From Branchiostoma belcheri (Eukaryota; Chordata; Leptocardii; Amphioxiformes; Branchiostomatidae), in the NCBI RefSeq assembly GCF_001625305.1, contig NW_017803047.1, positions 274,140 through 338,139 on the forward strand: a stretch of 64,000 bases of DNA. Direction: 5' to 3'. Under the pieces are notes generated by a model. That model did no database searches. It was not told the origin of the DNA and saw nothing but the letters and a program-made list of their open reading frames with translations. Position numbers and translations under genes: made by a program. Positions 1 through 11,807 of this stretch are shown here, in pieces (positions within the stretch are counted from its first letter, which is position 1; each line of letters begins with the position of its first letter).

Positions 1-638
1 CATGACAGGGAAGTACATGTTGTACGTGTTACACTGCACCACTTGTGTTATGTGTCAGGGGAAATGACACAAATGCCCCGTGTCATCGCAATTGTTCCAG
101 TCCCACCCACTTCCTAGGCCTTCCAAGTTTCTGAGGAACAAAAATAGGAGCAGGATAAATCCAGTTAGTGAAGGGAAATAATTGTGTTGGGGAATTTTGT
201 GGATTCAATTTAGGTAAGTATCCTTCGATCATGAGGAAATAATACATTTTTCTGAATCAATAATTTCAAAGATGATAATGTTCAAAAAGATATGAACATT
301 TTGAGATTTTGAAGGTCTTGTTGTAGCTACTTTTAAATGTTTCTTTCAGTTATAATTTCATCTTCACACCGCAAAATGAGATGTCACCTTGCTCCAGTTT
401 TTGTCATATAAATCCATACCAGGAATTATATTTCGGTTCAATAAAATTCCATTTCACTTCATCTATCAAATTATATCTTGCTACATAATTTTTTTCATGA
501 CCTACATTTGCTTGGCATTGTGTTTATCAAATTTGTACCCTGTCCCTGAAGTGTTTAGCTGCTACATATGTATGCCTGGATTCTGTTGAAAAAGGAGCAA
601 AAAGTCATTAAGTGTCTTTTCAAAGTGTCTACATCAGA
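1..638. other. no gene recognised
   Basis: AT-rich sequence with no exon-like open frame, no recognisable repeat and no convincing splice pairs. The longest frame (389-589, 66 codons) is rich in Phe, Ile and Tyr, as expected of translated AT-rich noncoding DNA. Confidence 0.5.
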
Positions 639-641
639 TAA

Positions 642-999
642 AGCCACACCAATATAATTTCATGGTTAAATTAAAGGATTTTTCTAGAAAAATAATGGAG
701 CGGGCGGGCGAAAAAAAAAAAACAGGCCTAGGCATCCTATTATGGCCCAAAATGGTACGATAGGAGCCATGAAGTCAACACACCAGGCTGGTTCAAAATT
801 TCAACAATGAATTTTGAACTTTTAATGATACCACTGCATTGAAAGATTGAATAACTGTAACAACTAGGAAGAAAAGGACTGTTTTCAACTGTTCAGGGCA
901 AAATATGAGCATTTTGCAGTTGATTTTTATTTTTATTTGCAAATCAGAAAAAAATGAAGCGGGCGAATCCATTAACCAAGAAATTAAATTGGTATGGCC
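642..999 (-). mobile_element. Family A MITE (PIF/Harbinger-like), reverse orientation
   Basis: About 360 bp. The left end is a slightly decayed form of the family terminus (AGCCACACCAATATAATTT); the right end reads AAATTAAATTGGTATGGCC. TAA flanks both sides (639-641 and 1000-1002), matching a 3-bp target duplication. The interior carries the family landmarks in reverse: a GC-rich 'gagcgggcgggcg' block, 'aggcctaggcatcctattat', and a block ending 'atgaagcgggcgaatcc'. It has no coding capacity. Confidence 0.85.
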
Positions 1000-1116
1000 T
1001 AACCCCACTTTGTCAATGTCCTTTGAGTATTGATGTACAGATGTACCCATAAAAACAGTTGTTTCAGCCATAATTTTTGCTTGTTCCAACCTCCCTGTAG
1101 GAGGGGTTAAGGCCTG

Positions 1117-1245
1117 GGAAAAATAATGTTGTGTTTCCTGTTTCAGTCCTGAAAAAAATTAGGGTCAGTAGGTATAAGGATTATCAGATTTTTTTAGACT
1201 TTCCATTGACAATCTCTAGTGATCCAAATTACACAATACCATTTA
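1117..1245 (+). repeat. dispersed repeat, also at about 48.18 kb
   Basis: The words 'tcctgtttcagtcct', 'attagggtc' and 'atctctagtgatc' occur in the same order at 48180-48270 inside RASGEF1 intron 16. I see no terminal repeats; the parent element is unknown. Confidence 0.55.
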
Positions 1246-1670
1246 ACATACAATGTAACTTTGTAAGTAAAAATTGCATGAGGACCTTTCAATGAGGACA
1301 TTTTCAATGTCAATGTTGGAAAACCGATTGTTATAATTTTGTAATTCAATTAGTTCAATAGAATTTAGAACTTTTAATGAAACCACTACATGTATATTGA
1401 TAGATGGAAAAACTTAAACATCCAGGAAAACATAGACTTTTTTAACAGTTTGGGTCAAAATATCAGCATTTTAGGGTTGATTTAGAACCTACAGTTTTTT
1501 TTTTTGTAAATAAAAAAAAGACAACAATGAGGCGAATCCGAGAACGAATTGATTAAGTTTGTGTGGCTTAATATGTTAACATGTACAATTTTGTACATTC
1601 TGTATGATTGATTGAAAACCTAAGCTACATTTGACAGCTTGCCCTACCCAACTCCATATGTTGTTATTGT

Positions 1671-2566
1671 TACCTTCGCCAAGAAGGTTATGTTTTCAGT
1701 AGCGTTTGTCTGTGTGTGGGTGTGTTTGTGTGTGTGTGGTTTAGCAAGATAACTCGAGAAGTAGTGGATGGATTGGAATGAAACTTGGTAGGTTGGTAGG
1801 TCTTCATGAGACCTAGAAATGATTAGATTTTGGGCCCCCTGGCGGCTTTCCTAGGTACTGCAGCAGAAATTCCGGTTTTGATATCTCGTGATCTAGACAT
1901 GCTAGGGTCACGAATTTTGGATGGCAGATAGCTCTTGGGATAGGGAAGAAGTGACATGAGTTTGGGTCCCCTAGCGGTTTGTTCTGGAACTGCAGGAGCA
2001 TTTGTTGAAAATTTGTCGAAGGAGGATAATTCAAGAACCGGTTGACGGATTGTCGTGATTTTTGGTATGTAGGTAGTTGAAGTGATGCTTGACATGATCA
2101 GATGACAATTATGCAAATCAGGAGCTAATTTGCATAATTAATGAGGAAATTCTATAAATCTGCTTTGTTCGATAATAGAACTATGAAACACTTGTGACAT
2201 CACTTGTGAGAACGAGAAAAAACATTTGAGGATATAGATTATGTAAATGAGGACCTAATTTGCATAATAAATGGCAAATTTTTATAATTTCATAGTTGTT
2301 ACTGCTGGGAATTTCATACATGCCACATTTGGAAGTTAAGTGAAGGTGAACATCAACAAACATAATTTATTCAAATCATGGCCTCATTTGCATAATTTAT
2401 GAGGAAGTGCTATAATAGCTGTCATTGGGTGGAGAATATGATCAACTGATATAATCCATGCAAATGGGGCTCTTATTTACAAAATCAATGATTAAAACTG
2501 TATAATTTGTCAACCACAAGGGTTAACATCATTTGGCGAAGGTATGAGATCGTGGAACTCTTGTTA
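1671..2566 (+). mobile_element. Long non-autonomous element with ACCTTCGCCAA ends
   Basis: Bounded by inverted termini ACCTTCGCCAA (1672-1682) and TTGGCGAAGGT (2533-2543), followed by 'atgagatcgtggaactcttgtt'. Inside are a TG-rich run (1708-1740), phrases such as 'ataactcgagaagtagtgg' and 'ggtaggttggtag', and several 'atttgcataat' blocks. The copies at 27143-27637 and, in reverse, 39785-40335 share the phrase order but use different terminal sequences. The two overlapping minus-strand frames here are not genes. Confidence 0.7.
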
Positions 2567-2747
2567 TATCATGTGTAAATTGCTGCTAAAAATATGAAAG
2601 TATGGATGTGGCATAAGATAGATTCACAATGTCATATAGTATTTACATTACGTTGTTATGTTCAAAGTACATTGTTTAGATTAGGTATTTCATATTTAAT
2701 ACATGAATACAGTATGTCAATTTTACACAATGCAATGATTATTACAC

Positions 2748-3273
2748 AGATTTTCTACTATTTTTCCACTGAAAATGTTTCGAGAGGAAATTGAATATGA
2801 TACAAAAGTTACGGTTTCTGTCACACTTGCATAGGCCACACCAATTTAATTTCCTGGTTCACAGATTCGCCCGCTTCATTTTGTTTCTGATTTGCAAAAA
2901 GAAATTCAGAATCAACTGCAAAATGCTCATATTGTACAGTTAAAAACAGTCCTTTTCATCCTAGTTGTTACAGTTATTCCATCTTTCAATGCAGTGGTAT
3001 CATTAAAAGTTCAAAATTCATTGTTTTAATTTTGAACCAGCCTGGTGTTTTGACCTCATATGGCTCATAATAGGATGCCTAGGCCTGTTTTCATTTATTT
3101 TTTTTCGCCCGCCCTCTCCATTATTTTTCTAGAGAAATCCGTTAACCAAGAAATTAAATTGGTGTGGCCTAAGTCAGTATATTTTACAAATTTCTACTAT
3201 TTTTCCACAGAAAACTGTTTGAGGAGGAAATTGAATATGAGACAAAAGTTACGGTTTCTGCCACAATTGCATA
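2748..3273. repeat. 85-bp direct duplication flanking a family A element
   Basis: 2748-2832 and 3187-3273 are near-identical ('tttctactatttttccac', 'gaggaaattgaatatga', 'acaaaagttacggtttctg', 'ttgcata'). The family A element at 2834-3169 sits between the copies. At 85 bp the duplication is far too long to be a transposon target site. Confidence 0.8.
2834..3169 (+). mobile_element. Family A MITE, forward orientation
   Basis: Starts GGCCACACCAATTTAATTTC and ends AAATTAAATTGGTGTGGCC. The interior landmarks 'gcccgcttcatttt', 'gcctggtgttttgac' and 'cgcccgccctctcc' run in forward order. Flanking trinucleotides (ATA and TAA) do not match, so the target site has decayed or rearranged. Confidence 0.85.
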
Positions 3274-3647
3274 GTGATAGATGACAGACAAGTGTGAGAA
3301 CATTCAAATCCCTCTCCTTCATGTGCCATATGATATTAATGAATGGAACTTTATAACTGTCATGTAATATTGTGCTTGGATGACAGAATTGGAGCACTGC
3401 GATATTTCTGTAGTCAATTGATATTTCTGTTGTCAATATATTATGATACATACACTAATAGAACTATGCCCCTAGTCTTTTTCCAGCTGCCTAACCCCTT
3501 TGCCCTTTTTGTGTATACATTTTCATACCAGAACATGCTGTCTGTCTGTGTTTCTTTTCTATAGTCTGATTTATTCTTTATCAACATCACTGTACGTGTG
3601 TGATAATAGAAAGTAGAAATACAATGCATTTTTAATAACTGAATGAT

Positions 3648-3822
3648 ACCGTAATTCATCTCATGTTCACAGTAGCAAAAGTTCGCAGAAAGCATGTTCA
3701 CTGTGGTGAAAGGTGCAGAAAAAAAGCAAATTATTATTTTGTTTAATGGCAATGATAAGTTTGAAGTACAGAAGTGACTGCAAAAATTGCGAACATGAAG
3801 TACCGTGAAAAAAAACTCTTTT
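3648..3822 (+). repeat. Family E element (GTTCACAGT / CGAACATGAA type)
   Basis: Begins 'ataccgtaattcatctcatgttcacagt' (shown here in part) and ends 'gcgaacatgaagtaccgtg'. Related copies are at about 5410-5510, 26505-26750, 31412-31556 and 47675-47845. Fuller copies end in 'gaattacagtat', which inverts the left 'atactgtaattc', so this is a short inverted-repeat element of about 150-250 bp. Confidence 0.6.
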
Positions 3823-4174
3823 CCCTATATCCCCCTTCAAATGACATGGTACACTCCAGTTATAAGGCTCTACCAGGAGGCTTTGTGGCTTTTATATCAA
3901 TTATATATTTTTTTATTTATTATTGTCCTTTCTTTAGAAAATAATTCACCTTAAATTCCTGCAGAAATAAACATTGACACATGATGTTAAATCTGGATCC
4001 ATCTCAAACCAGAGAGAGAGAAAGTACAAGTCAGGTGTCCCGTGATCCCCTATCACGGCCTCACCCCGCAGCGTGCCAGATTTATGTTATGGTGTGGTGT
4101 GCCAAGATGTGCTGCGTTGATAGCACCCGGAGTCATCCCACTTAACTTGTCACTCTTCTCCTCTCCCTCCGCAG

Positions 4175-4228
4175 CCCAGTATCTTCGGCACTCTGACCAA
4201 GGAGCGAAGCCCCAAGAACAAGCGAAGG
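4175..4228 (+). CDS. Candidate internal coding exon of an unidentified gene
   Basis: A strong polypyrimidine tract ending in CCGCAG precedes 4175, and AGG|GTAAGT follows 4228. The 54-bp interval is open in phase 0 and reads PSIFGTLTKERSPKNKRR, 18 residues with a basic, Ser/Pro-containing C-terminal half. It is more GC-rich than its surroundings. Its length is divisible by three, so it could be a cassette exon. I do not recognise the protein and found no partner exon within the next 20 kb. It may belong to a gene extending off the left edge, or be a far-upstream alternative exon of a right-hand gene. It is also possible that the splice sites are fortuitous. Confidence 0.45.
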
Positions 4229-5052
4229 GTAAGTCCACCAAACCTCTACATCCTTTTCTCTAGGGCTGATATTTTGAACCACGTACAGAAATATCTGTGT
4301 GTCACGGCTTTTAATTCACGTGCGTTCTGACAACCTCCATGCAGCCAACCCGTTTCTGTACTATCTGATAATGAACAGCATGTACAATACTTAATTCCCG
4401 ATGTGCAATACCAGGTTTCTGTGTTTTTAGGCCAGCAGTGATCAGTGTCTTTAGCATGCATGCTATATAGAGGTGCTGTTCAATATAGCGGCAATGAGTA
4501 ACCCATTTATTTGGTTGGATGACATTTTGAATGGGCCAATTTGCAGAGGGGGTGTGTCTAGGGGGATTGCCCTTGTTTACGGTCGTGAAAGACAGGAGTG
4601 TTCTCCGAAACCTCTGCCTCTAACGGGACAAAAAAGGTCTTTAAGTGGTTGAGAGGGTTGTGTGGGTTAATCACTGGTGTGTGCAAAGAGAGGTAGCCTC
4701 CGTAGCAGGCTTATAGAACTGGAGATTTGGTGGTCTTCGGCTGTTTTCTGATTAGCCCAGTTCTAAAAAACCGGGGGTAATTCAACCAGGCCGGCTATGT
4801 TGTCTATATGCAATCAGAAAATAGCACATAAAAGATCTCAAAGACCATGAAGGCTCCCAAAACCCCCAGTTTTTGGCATGCTATTGAGGCTAGAGAGGCA
4901 TCTCCAAGCGGAGCAGGTGCATAGTTTCCATAGAGGGATTTCACTCTGATGGTTATCGGGGATTTTCTTGCTCCATTTGCTGCTGAAGCATTGTTGGCTC
5001 TAGTGTGGTCGGCCGCAATTTCCATACCAAAGCGATCGCCCAAGCTCGCTCA
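4229..5052. other. unassigned sequence
   Basis: Less AT-rich than neighbouring DNA, with several 60-80 codon frames on both strands but no family-like residues or paired splice sites. I recognise nothing here. Confidence 0.4.
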
Positions 5053-5300
5053 GGTGTTTACTGTTATCCATGGAACGGATACCGGTCTCAAGGTCTTAGA
5101 AATTCTGTCCACTTGTTTATGTCCAATTAAGACTTCAGAGTTTTGATAAAAGAACATTATGCATGGTCTTGTTTTTACTGTTGTCCATGGAAAGGATACT
5201 GAGTTGGGTCTCAAGGTCTTAGAAATTCTGTCCACTTGTTTATGTCCAATTGAGAGATCAGTGTTTGGATGACAGAGCAAGGCATGGTCTTGTTTTTAGA
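5053..5300 (+). repeat. Tandem duplication, two units of about 123 bp
   Basis: 'ggtctcaaggtcttagaaat' followed by 'tctgtccacttgtttatgtc' occurs at about 5084 and again at about 5207. Both are preceded by 'tttactgttgtccatgg'-like sequence. A third partial start ('gcatggtcttgtttttag') closes the block. Confidence 0.8.
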
Positions 5301-5409
5301 TGCTTGTGGGCAATGATTAGCCTTCGGTTGGACAGAATGCTATTGAAAATTTCTTTGAAATGCCTCTTTCAAAGTTCCCCCTTACATATTGTATGAATGG
5401 TGCACTTTT

Positions 5410-5515
5410 TTGGGTGCAGCAAAAAAGAAAGTCGTGGAACAGAAGTGACCACAAAAACTGAAAAGTTTAACATGAAATTACCGTGAAAAAATAGAGGAAT
5501 TACAGTACCCATTTA
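5410..5515 (+). repeat. Family E element, partial
   Basis: Contains the family right half: 'aacagaagtgaccacaaaaa', then an 'aacatgaaattaccgtg' block, then 'gaattacagtaccc'. The left end is missing or unrecognisable. Confidence 0.5.
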
Positions 5516-5871
5516 GAATACCAAGTTACCATTTAGAATACTAAATAGCACTTTGCAAGCTAACGGTCACATCTGTGGTGTCGTTAAAACCACATGTTTT
5601 CCCACACCAGAATCAGTCTTTCCATGTGAAATTTACAGAACTGAAGTTTAAGTATGTAACCATATGCCACAGCTGTAGTTATGAAGGCTAACGTTGATCA
5701 CAGGTATATTTTACTTTGCTACATGCATCTGGGAAACACACAAATACCCTGTACATATGGCCAGCTGTCAGAAAGATTTGCGACTTTCAGAATTTACATC
5801 AGACATAATATCTCCTGGTCACTGGATCATACATGTATGCGGGCCACATAATTATAGGCTAGTCTGTTGTT

Positions 5872-6085
5872 TTTGGTAACATAAAACTGGTTTGATACAA
5901 GTGTAAAATATAAGCTGCTTTTCTTGTAATATAAAGCTGGTTTGGTTCAAGTGTATGATGTAATATAAGCTGCTTTCTTGGTAATATAAAACTGGTTATA
6001 ATAGGTACAAGTTTATAATGTAATACAAGCTGCTTTTTATGGTGATATAAAACTGGTTTGGACCCCTTTGGTACAAGTATATTGT
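5872..6085 (+). repeat. Minisatellite, about four units of 55-65 bp
   Basis: The unit is roughly 'taatataaaactggttt', then 'ggtacaagtgtataatg', then 'taatataagctgcttt'. Four imperfect units are visible, each with small insertions. Confidence 0.8.
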
Positions 6086-6089
6086 ATAA

Positions 6090-6491
6090 GGCCACAGCAA
6101 GTAAATTTTATGGATGACATCCTCCGCAGACTCAAAATCTAATATGAGCGGGCGAAAAAAAAACAAGGCGGGCCGAAAAAAACAAGGTTCCTACATTTTT
6201 AAATTTTGACTCAATCATGGTATAAATGGTTTTGATTCAGTGGGAACATCACATAAGTATGCACAGCCAACATCACATATCACTGCATAAAGCAAGAAAC
6301 AAAACATTAAATCAGAGCCTTTTCTTGTCTCCTCTCTTCATAGTTATCAGCTATCGACCTTCTGGCATGGCAACAGACATCTTTGCCCATTTTCGGCATG
6401 TTGACCTGTCAGAATTCGAAGGCAACAAAATTTCTTGTGTTTTTTTTTTCTCCAAAAATGATGTCATCCATAAAAATTACTTGCTGTGGCC
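6090..6491. mobile_element. Family C MITE (PIF/Harbinger-like)
   Basis: Left end GGCCACAGCAAGTAAATTTT and right end AAAATTACTTGCTGTGGCC are inverted. The sub-terminal 'atggatgacatcc' pairs with 'gatgtcatccat'. TAA flanks both sides (6087-6089 and 6492-6494). The interior has a GC-rich 'gagcgggcg' block resembling family A. The 94-codon frame crossing the right half is not a gene. Confidence 0.8.
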
Positions 6492-6494
6492 TAA

Positions 6495-7055
6495 TGTAAT
6501 ATACTGGTAAGCCCAGGTTTTAGGGGAAAACAAAATGTTCTAAAATCAGGATGGCTAAATGTACATCATATGTACATCAACTTGTTTCTTGCAGTTGAAA
6601 ATTTTGCAATGGGGATTGTGGTGGTTTATTTAATATTTCATCATAAAACGGCTGGGTAGCCCATTCAGCTTAATGTTTGGAGGTGCTTAATGCTAAGTCT
6701 TGATTGGTACTATCCAGAAATTGCCGGCTCCTGAGGATTTGTACTAATGCCTAACTCAATTAAGGTATTTAGAGCTTGATACCCTTAAATTAGGGACCGT
6801 TTTAGTGATTGAAACAAAAAGCAAACAAAAAGAAAAAAAACAACAAAATTTCCTACAAAATTGTAGCTTGCTTGTTAAACTGTTTCATGTTCATTGTTTA
6901 ATGTCAGTCAAAGCTGTATAAACTTTTCTTCAAATTCATTTAATAATTCACTTCAGGATTCAACTTGAAAAGGCAGTGCTACATACAATGTATAATATTA
7001 TCGTACCTTTAGCGGTATTTTAAAACATTCCTATATCCATAAATAATTTCATCAG
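6495..7055. other. unassigned AT-rich sequence
   Basis: No exon, repeat or structured element that I can support. Confidence 0.4.
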
Positions 7056-7165
7056 GTTGTTAAACTAATGAACAGCAAAGTTCTTTGATCACAACCATTT
7101 ATTTTTCAAGCCGACGTTTCGATGACCGTCTGTCATCTTCATCAGGGCAATTCTGACTGGTTTAC
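7056..7165 (+). repeat. Family G element, one arm only
   Basis: 'tttcatcaggttgttaaact', then 'aagccgacgtttcgatgacc', then 'catcagggcaattctgactg' match one arm of the fold-back elements at 43798-44082 and about 56485-56665. The second arm is absent. Confidence 0.65.
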
Positions 7166-7183
7166 TGTGTACTGACGCTAGAT

Positions 7184-7258
7184 GTTACTTGGTGCACAGT
7201 GCACTAAAGGTGTTACATAGTTCACAGTGCACTGTTACTTGGTTCACAGTGCACTTAA
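7184..7258 (+). repeat. Short tandem repeat, three units
   Basis: Three imperfect copies of 'gttacttggttcacagtgca' with a partly palindromic core (GTGCACAGTGCAC in the first). Confidence 0.7.
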
Positions 7259-8217
7259 GCTTAGTTTTTAGTAAAATTTTAATGTTAACGAATGCATTCC
7301 TATGTTCTAGAATCTTTTTAACACATTGTGACCTGCTGTATTTTCCGAAGCAGCCTCTAGATCTCCCTGTTACTGTACCAGCAGAATGTGAAGTATGAGA
7401 CTTGCTTCTAATGACCTGTGAAAGGCATGGTTTGAGTTTGGATATTGGAATGTCTAGTATGGAGAGTAGTAGGAATAGTACTGGAGGCAAAAATTCTTGC
7501 AGCGGAACTCAAATAGACATCATATTTGATATCAGTCACAGACCATAGGATCGCAGAGAATTTTTTCCTTGGATTTGATGTACATTTTTGTCATATTTTC
7601 ATAAATCTAAGGAGAATTTTTATGTAAAACAATTATTGTAAGTAATAAATAATGTACTGGAGGTTCGGATAGAAGTGATATTGAAGACTCAATGAAAAAA
7701 CAGAAACGAAAAACGAACAAACATATCTATGACCCAAATACTGAACTTGTAATGCATTATTTAATCAGGCCACGTATCAAGAGATATTTACTAGGTCAAT
7801 AGTTTTTTCTTTCCCACTTCCAAGGCCTCTGCACAAAACAAAATTAAATTTTGACCTCAATACAACAAAACTTACTTAGCCTTCCTTGGTTCTACTTCTA
7901 GTTATTGATAACTTATAGAGAAATTATTCTTCATCTCTGATCTGCTTGTTTTGGTCTTACAACACAAAAGGCAACTAAAAAAACATTGTGATCGATTATT
8001 CCTCCATAAAAGCAACACACCCGCATCATTAATATTAACTACAATATACTATATTTGGAAATCTAATTCTGAAATGGAACTGATGCAGAAAAATGGATAA
8101 GAAAAATGGTCAGGACAAAAGTTAACATGGAAATGACTTTCCAGTGGCATGAATGTCGGGTGAGCGACTACAGTAGTTAGGATTCGAACTCCAAACCTCT
8201 TGGTCCAGGGAGCACGG
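7259..8217. other. unassigned sequence
   Basis: AT-rich, with no supported gene or repeat. Confidence 0.35.
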
Positions 8218-8345
8218 TCTGTATCTGTATCTGTATAGCCGGTATAACCGCACTTTTGGTGTAACACACCAGCTTCGCAGGCACGCGGCGGCAGCTGGCT
8301 ACATTACACCGATCGACTTGTTACACCTAACCCTTGAACATCTAA
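8218..8345 (-). repeat. Dispersed repeat related to the 33.6 kb array
   Basis: Reads 'gtatctgtatagccggtata', 'accgcacttttggtgtaaca', 'caccagcttcgcaggcacgc'. The reverse complement of this block is the unit of the tandem array at 33551-33835, where the 'gcctgcgaagctggtgtgtt' start is also kept. Confidence 0.75.
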
Positions 8346-9581
8346 CTCTAGACATTGTTTCAAGCTACATGTATCTAATGACAATGCCCCTACTACATTT
8401 TATTGTAGGTGGCAGCAAGTCCCACTCTGTGATAGAGTAGTTCTAGGAAAGAATGAATTCTTGAACACCTCAATCCTTGGTTGATAACTCTGGTACTTGA
8501 AGGCATGGCTATTTTTTTCTCTAAATCTGGGCTGGTATTAGGAAATTAGTAGTTCAACAAGGACATCCACCAGGGTCGCTAACCGTTGGGGTTATAATGC
8601 ACACTCTAACTCATCCGTTGAAACAGCCATTGGAAAACAGTCCTTCCACCTGCTGCCTAATCTGTAGCCTCCAGCCAGGTCACAGCAGGTCACCCTGCTT
8701 CCTGTTCCAATGTGTTGTCAGGACAGCAAAGAGTTCAGGCAATGTCAAACCACTTGTACTGGACAACTGCCCATATGCCCGCCTGTTGTCCATGTATAGT
8801 TTTTTCAGTGAACTATATACTAGTATTCTGTCTTTCGTTTGCATGCCTTTGTCAACTCTAGTAACAGTTGTAACAGGTAATGACATTTTACCATTATGTT
8901 TTAAAGTCTTCTACAGTAACTGCTCTTGTTTGCTCTTGTTATGCAAATCATCTTTATCATTATCATTGTATGTGGGATATCATAAATTATAATACATTGT
9001 AATATGATTGTATATCTTTGTGTCATTGATTCTTTTCCTTGGGTTGTATCATCATTCTCTTGACCATTGTTTGTTAAAATCTTTCATATATTCCAAAGTG
9101 AGATTCTTTATTGACACAACAAAAAGTACAGAGACTTTTGTATGGTCTTATACAACTTAACTAAAGATCTAACAAAGCTAAATACATGTGTGGATAACGT
9201 CATCTTACGTACAGAGTATATGCGTGATGTAACAATAAAGGTTTAACTAATTCCTCTAACATGTGTTCAATCTCTAAGATCGAAACATTCTTTAATGTAT
9301 TTTCCTAATATTTGAACACTGTACTGGTCATAAAAGTAAACCATGGTATACGTGGTTACTTGTGTATACCATAACAAAACCTGCGAGGCTTGATGACGGC
9401 AGTCATCAGCTAAGTATGTAAATATGATCCGGACACAGATATTCCTCTGACGTCAAGAGAGTAGTGATCTCCCTTCAGGCAAAGAAAAACAACTGCGTGC
9501 TGCCTGTATATAAATCCAATGTCCTTGGCAAATCTTTACGACAAGGATGAAAGGGAAGTATTGGACATCATTCAAGCTATG
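8346..9581. other. unassigned sequence
   Basis: Includes a 131-codon plus-strand frame (8597-8992) that I do not accept as a gene: it is Cys/Leu/Ser-rich, has no motif and is unrelated to any family I recognise. Nothing else is supported. Confidence 0.4.
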
Positions 9582-9588
9582 TCAAATG

Positions 9589-9793
9589 GGGGCCTGCATG
9601 CCCTTTTTCGTAAGGCGTAATCAGGCTTCTTAGTCTTCGTAATCCGTAGGCAGCTTCCCAAAAAATCAACATAATTATAGTACATTAGCCACAAAGCGTA
9701 AAGTCGTAATCAGCTCTGAGAATTTAACGTAATTCGTAATCCGCAGCAAAAATTTTGCGTAATTGGTTATCACTACCCCCCATGCAGGCCCTC
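9589..9793. mobile_element. Family D MITE with 7-bp target duplication
   Basis: About 205 bp. GGGCCTGCATGCCC at the left is inverted as CATGCAGGCCC at the right. It is flanked by the direct repeat TCAAATG (9582-9588 and 9794-9800). The interior repeats 'gcgtaatc' / 'cgtaatccg' words. Copies are at 17038-17278 and 44745-44955. Confidence 0.85.
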
Positions 9794-9800
9794 TCAAATG

Positions 9801-11804
9801 TTTTCCATGTACAAGGAAACAGTATAATTAGTGTGTAGCCAAGTTTGACAACCGTACAAATTCTTAACAGACACGCATTATACAGCATTACATACATGTA
9901 CTGTTCCTATCTGATTTAAATTTCTAAAATTATGGTATAAAACATTCATTGATAAAGACAGGCCTGGCTAGGGTAGTAGAAAGTTTGTTGGCAGACAACG
10001 TATTAAATGCTGATAAGATTTAAAATATGCAGGTTTGTTCCAACATAATAATTCTACGTATACCCAACCTACATGTACAGTAATGATGAGAAGTATATTG
10101 CAAATCCATGCCCGAAGGCTAATTGCAAGTTACAAACATTAAAGAACTCTGAAACAGAGTATGAAATAACTTCAAAATGTACATGTACATATTATGAAAT
10201 CTAATTGTCTAAAACTATTGCTATGTCCAAAACTACTCTGAAGGGTTTGACTTCTCTTTTGTAAACCATTCTTGGAAGACGCATTATGTCCCACCTTTTC
10301 TAAAACTTGTGGGTTTTGGGAAGTTAAAAGAAGACCAGTTTTTTGTTTGTTAATGATAACATGATGATCATTATCACTACCATAAAGAACAGAAGCATCT
10401 CTCACATCCCTAACTTGCCACCATGACATGGTTCCCTAACCCACAATGGGCCACCTGGCATCTGTCACCACACAACTAGACTGTTGGGGTTACTTTCAAG
10501 GTCATCCTTATCATGGGCTCTGATTGGCTGTTTCAATATTTTGAATGTTGCACCTGGGTTAGGGACACCATGGGGGGAGGACAATGGCACCACCTGGAGT
10601 TTGCATGCGATATAAACAACACCTGGGACCCTATCATAGCCCCAGAGCAGCCAGTAATGACAGCATTACCCTCCTAAAATATATCTCAACCCCAAAGTGC
10701 ATACTTCGGTTTTGGTCTCCCGCCAAGTAAAATGTTCTAAAAACCGCAGTAGTTCTGCTTCCGTAGGTAATTTGTTGGGCAAGTTTCAACGTTACCACAA
10801 TCAAATTTCCCCGGGTGAGACATTAGTATTCTAGTTATAGTGTCTCTGAGGGCCGGTGTAGTCCCAGGGCAAATCGAGTGTAAAATACACGCCTGCATTA
10901 TTCATGCTCAAAAACACCGGCACAATCAATCTTTCTCCTCAAGTTATTTTTCTGTGTGAAGTAAGGAATAATCGTCTGTTTAATGGAAGAATTGTAGACC
11001 TGAGTTGCTTCAAGTTGAGTGCAAATTTTACTTTCAGATACAGTTTTTACTCAGTTGTGGAATTCATATGACAGTGTTGTCTTCTATAAAAGATATGTTC
11101 TATAGAATAAACAATTTTGATATACATTGTACATTTGTCATGGAGGTGCTTTACAATTGTTAAAGGGGCATTATGTAATATTTTTGCCAAAAAATTAAAA
11201 TTTTGAAAAAATTGAAAAAAAAATTGTGTGATTATACTTAACTTCCAGTTTTCAACATATTTGTGTAATCATCTCATATTTGTGACATTTCATGGTTGGC
11301 GCTAAATCAGGACATATGAGGTGCACTTAGTTTGTGGTGGCACCAAAAACTATCAGGCTGCAAATATGATTGACATCTGTATTTCAAGCTTTTAAACACT
11401 CTCGTAAGGCATCAGCTTCCTGGATGATACTTATTTGCAACAGAGTAGATTTGATTTGACTTACTTTGACAAAGAAATCCTCAGAAAATTTCCTTTTTGT
11501 TTGGTCCTAATTTTACATAATGCAACTTTAAGAAATAACTGTTTTGAAACGTCTGTTTTGACGTGAATAAAGCATCAGTGAAAACACCTCAGACAAAATG
11601 ATGCATCTTGAGGTGGTTATAATCGTGTTTTATACAATTACGCTGCATACCCAATGCTGCAACATTGTTAGGAGTGGGTAATTACATGTAAATGAAAGCC
11701 TTATCTTATCTTTCAAACGCAATTAACCAATCTACTTTTCAGTCTGTCATGCAGTATCAAGCATGTACTATGTTTGGAAAGTACAGAAAAAGCATTGGTC
11801 ATGG
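9801..11804. other. unassigned 2-kb stretch
   Basis: Mixed composition; the segment 10440-10880 is relatively GC-rich. I found no exon with paired splice sites and no repeat shared with other parts of the window. Confidence 0.4.
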
Positions 11805-11807
11805 TAA

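Noticed and set aside
8597..8992. 131-codon open frame on the plus strand, the longest in the left half
   Set aside because: No motif, no splice-site pairing, an odd Cys/Leu/Ser-rich composition, and a repeat-rich neighbourhood; a chance frame is more likely.
10562..10680. GC-richer stretch with 'gatataaac' resembling a promoter
   Set aside because: No gene follows downstream and the ATG-started frame nearby has no recognisable content.
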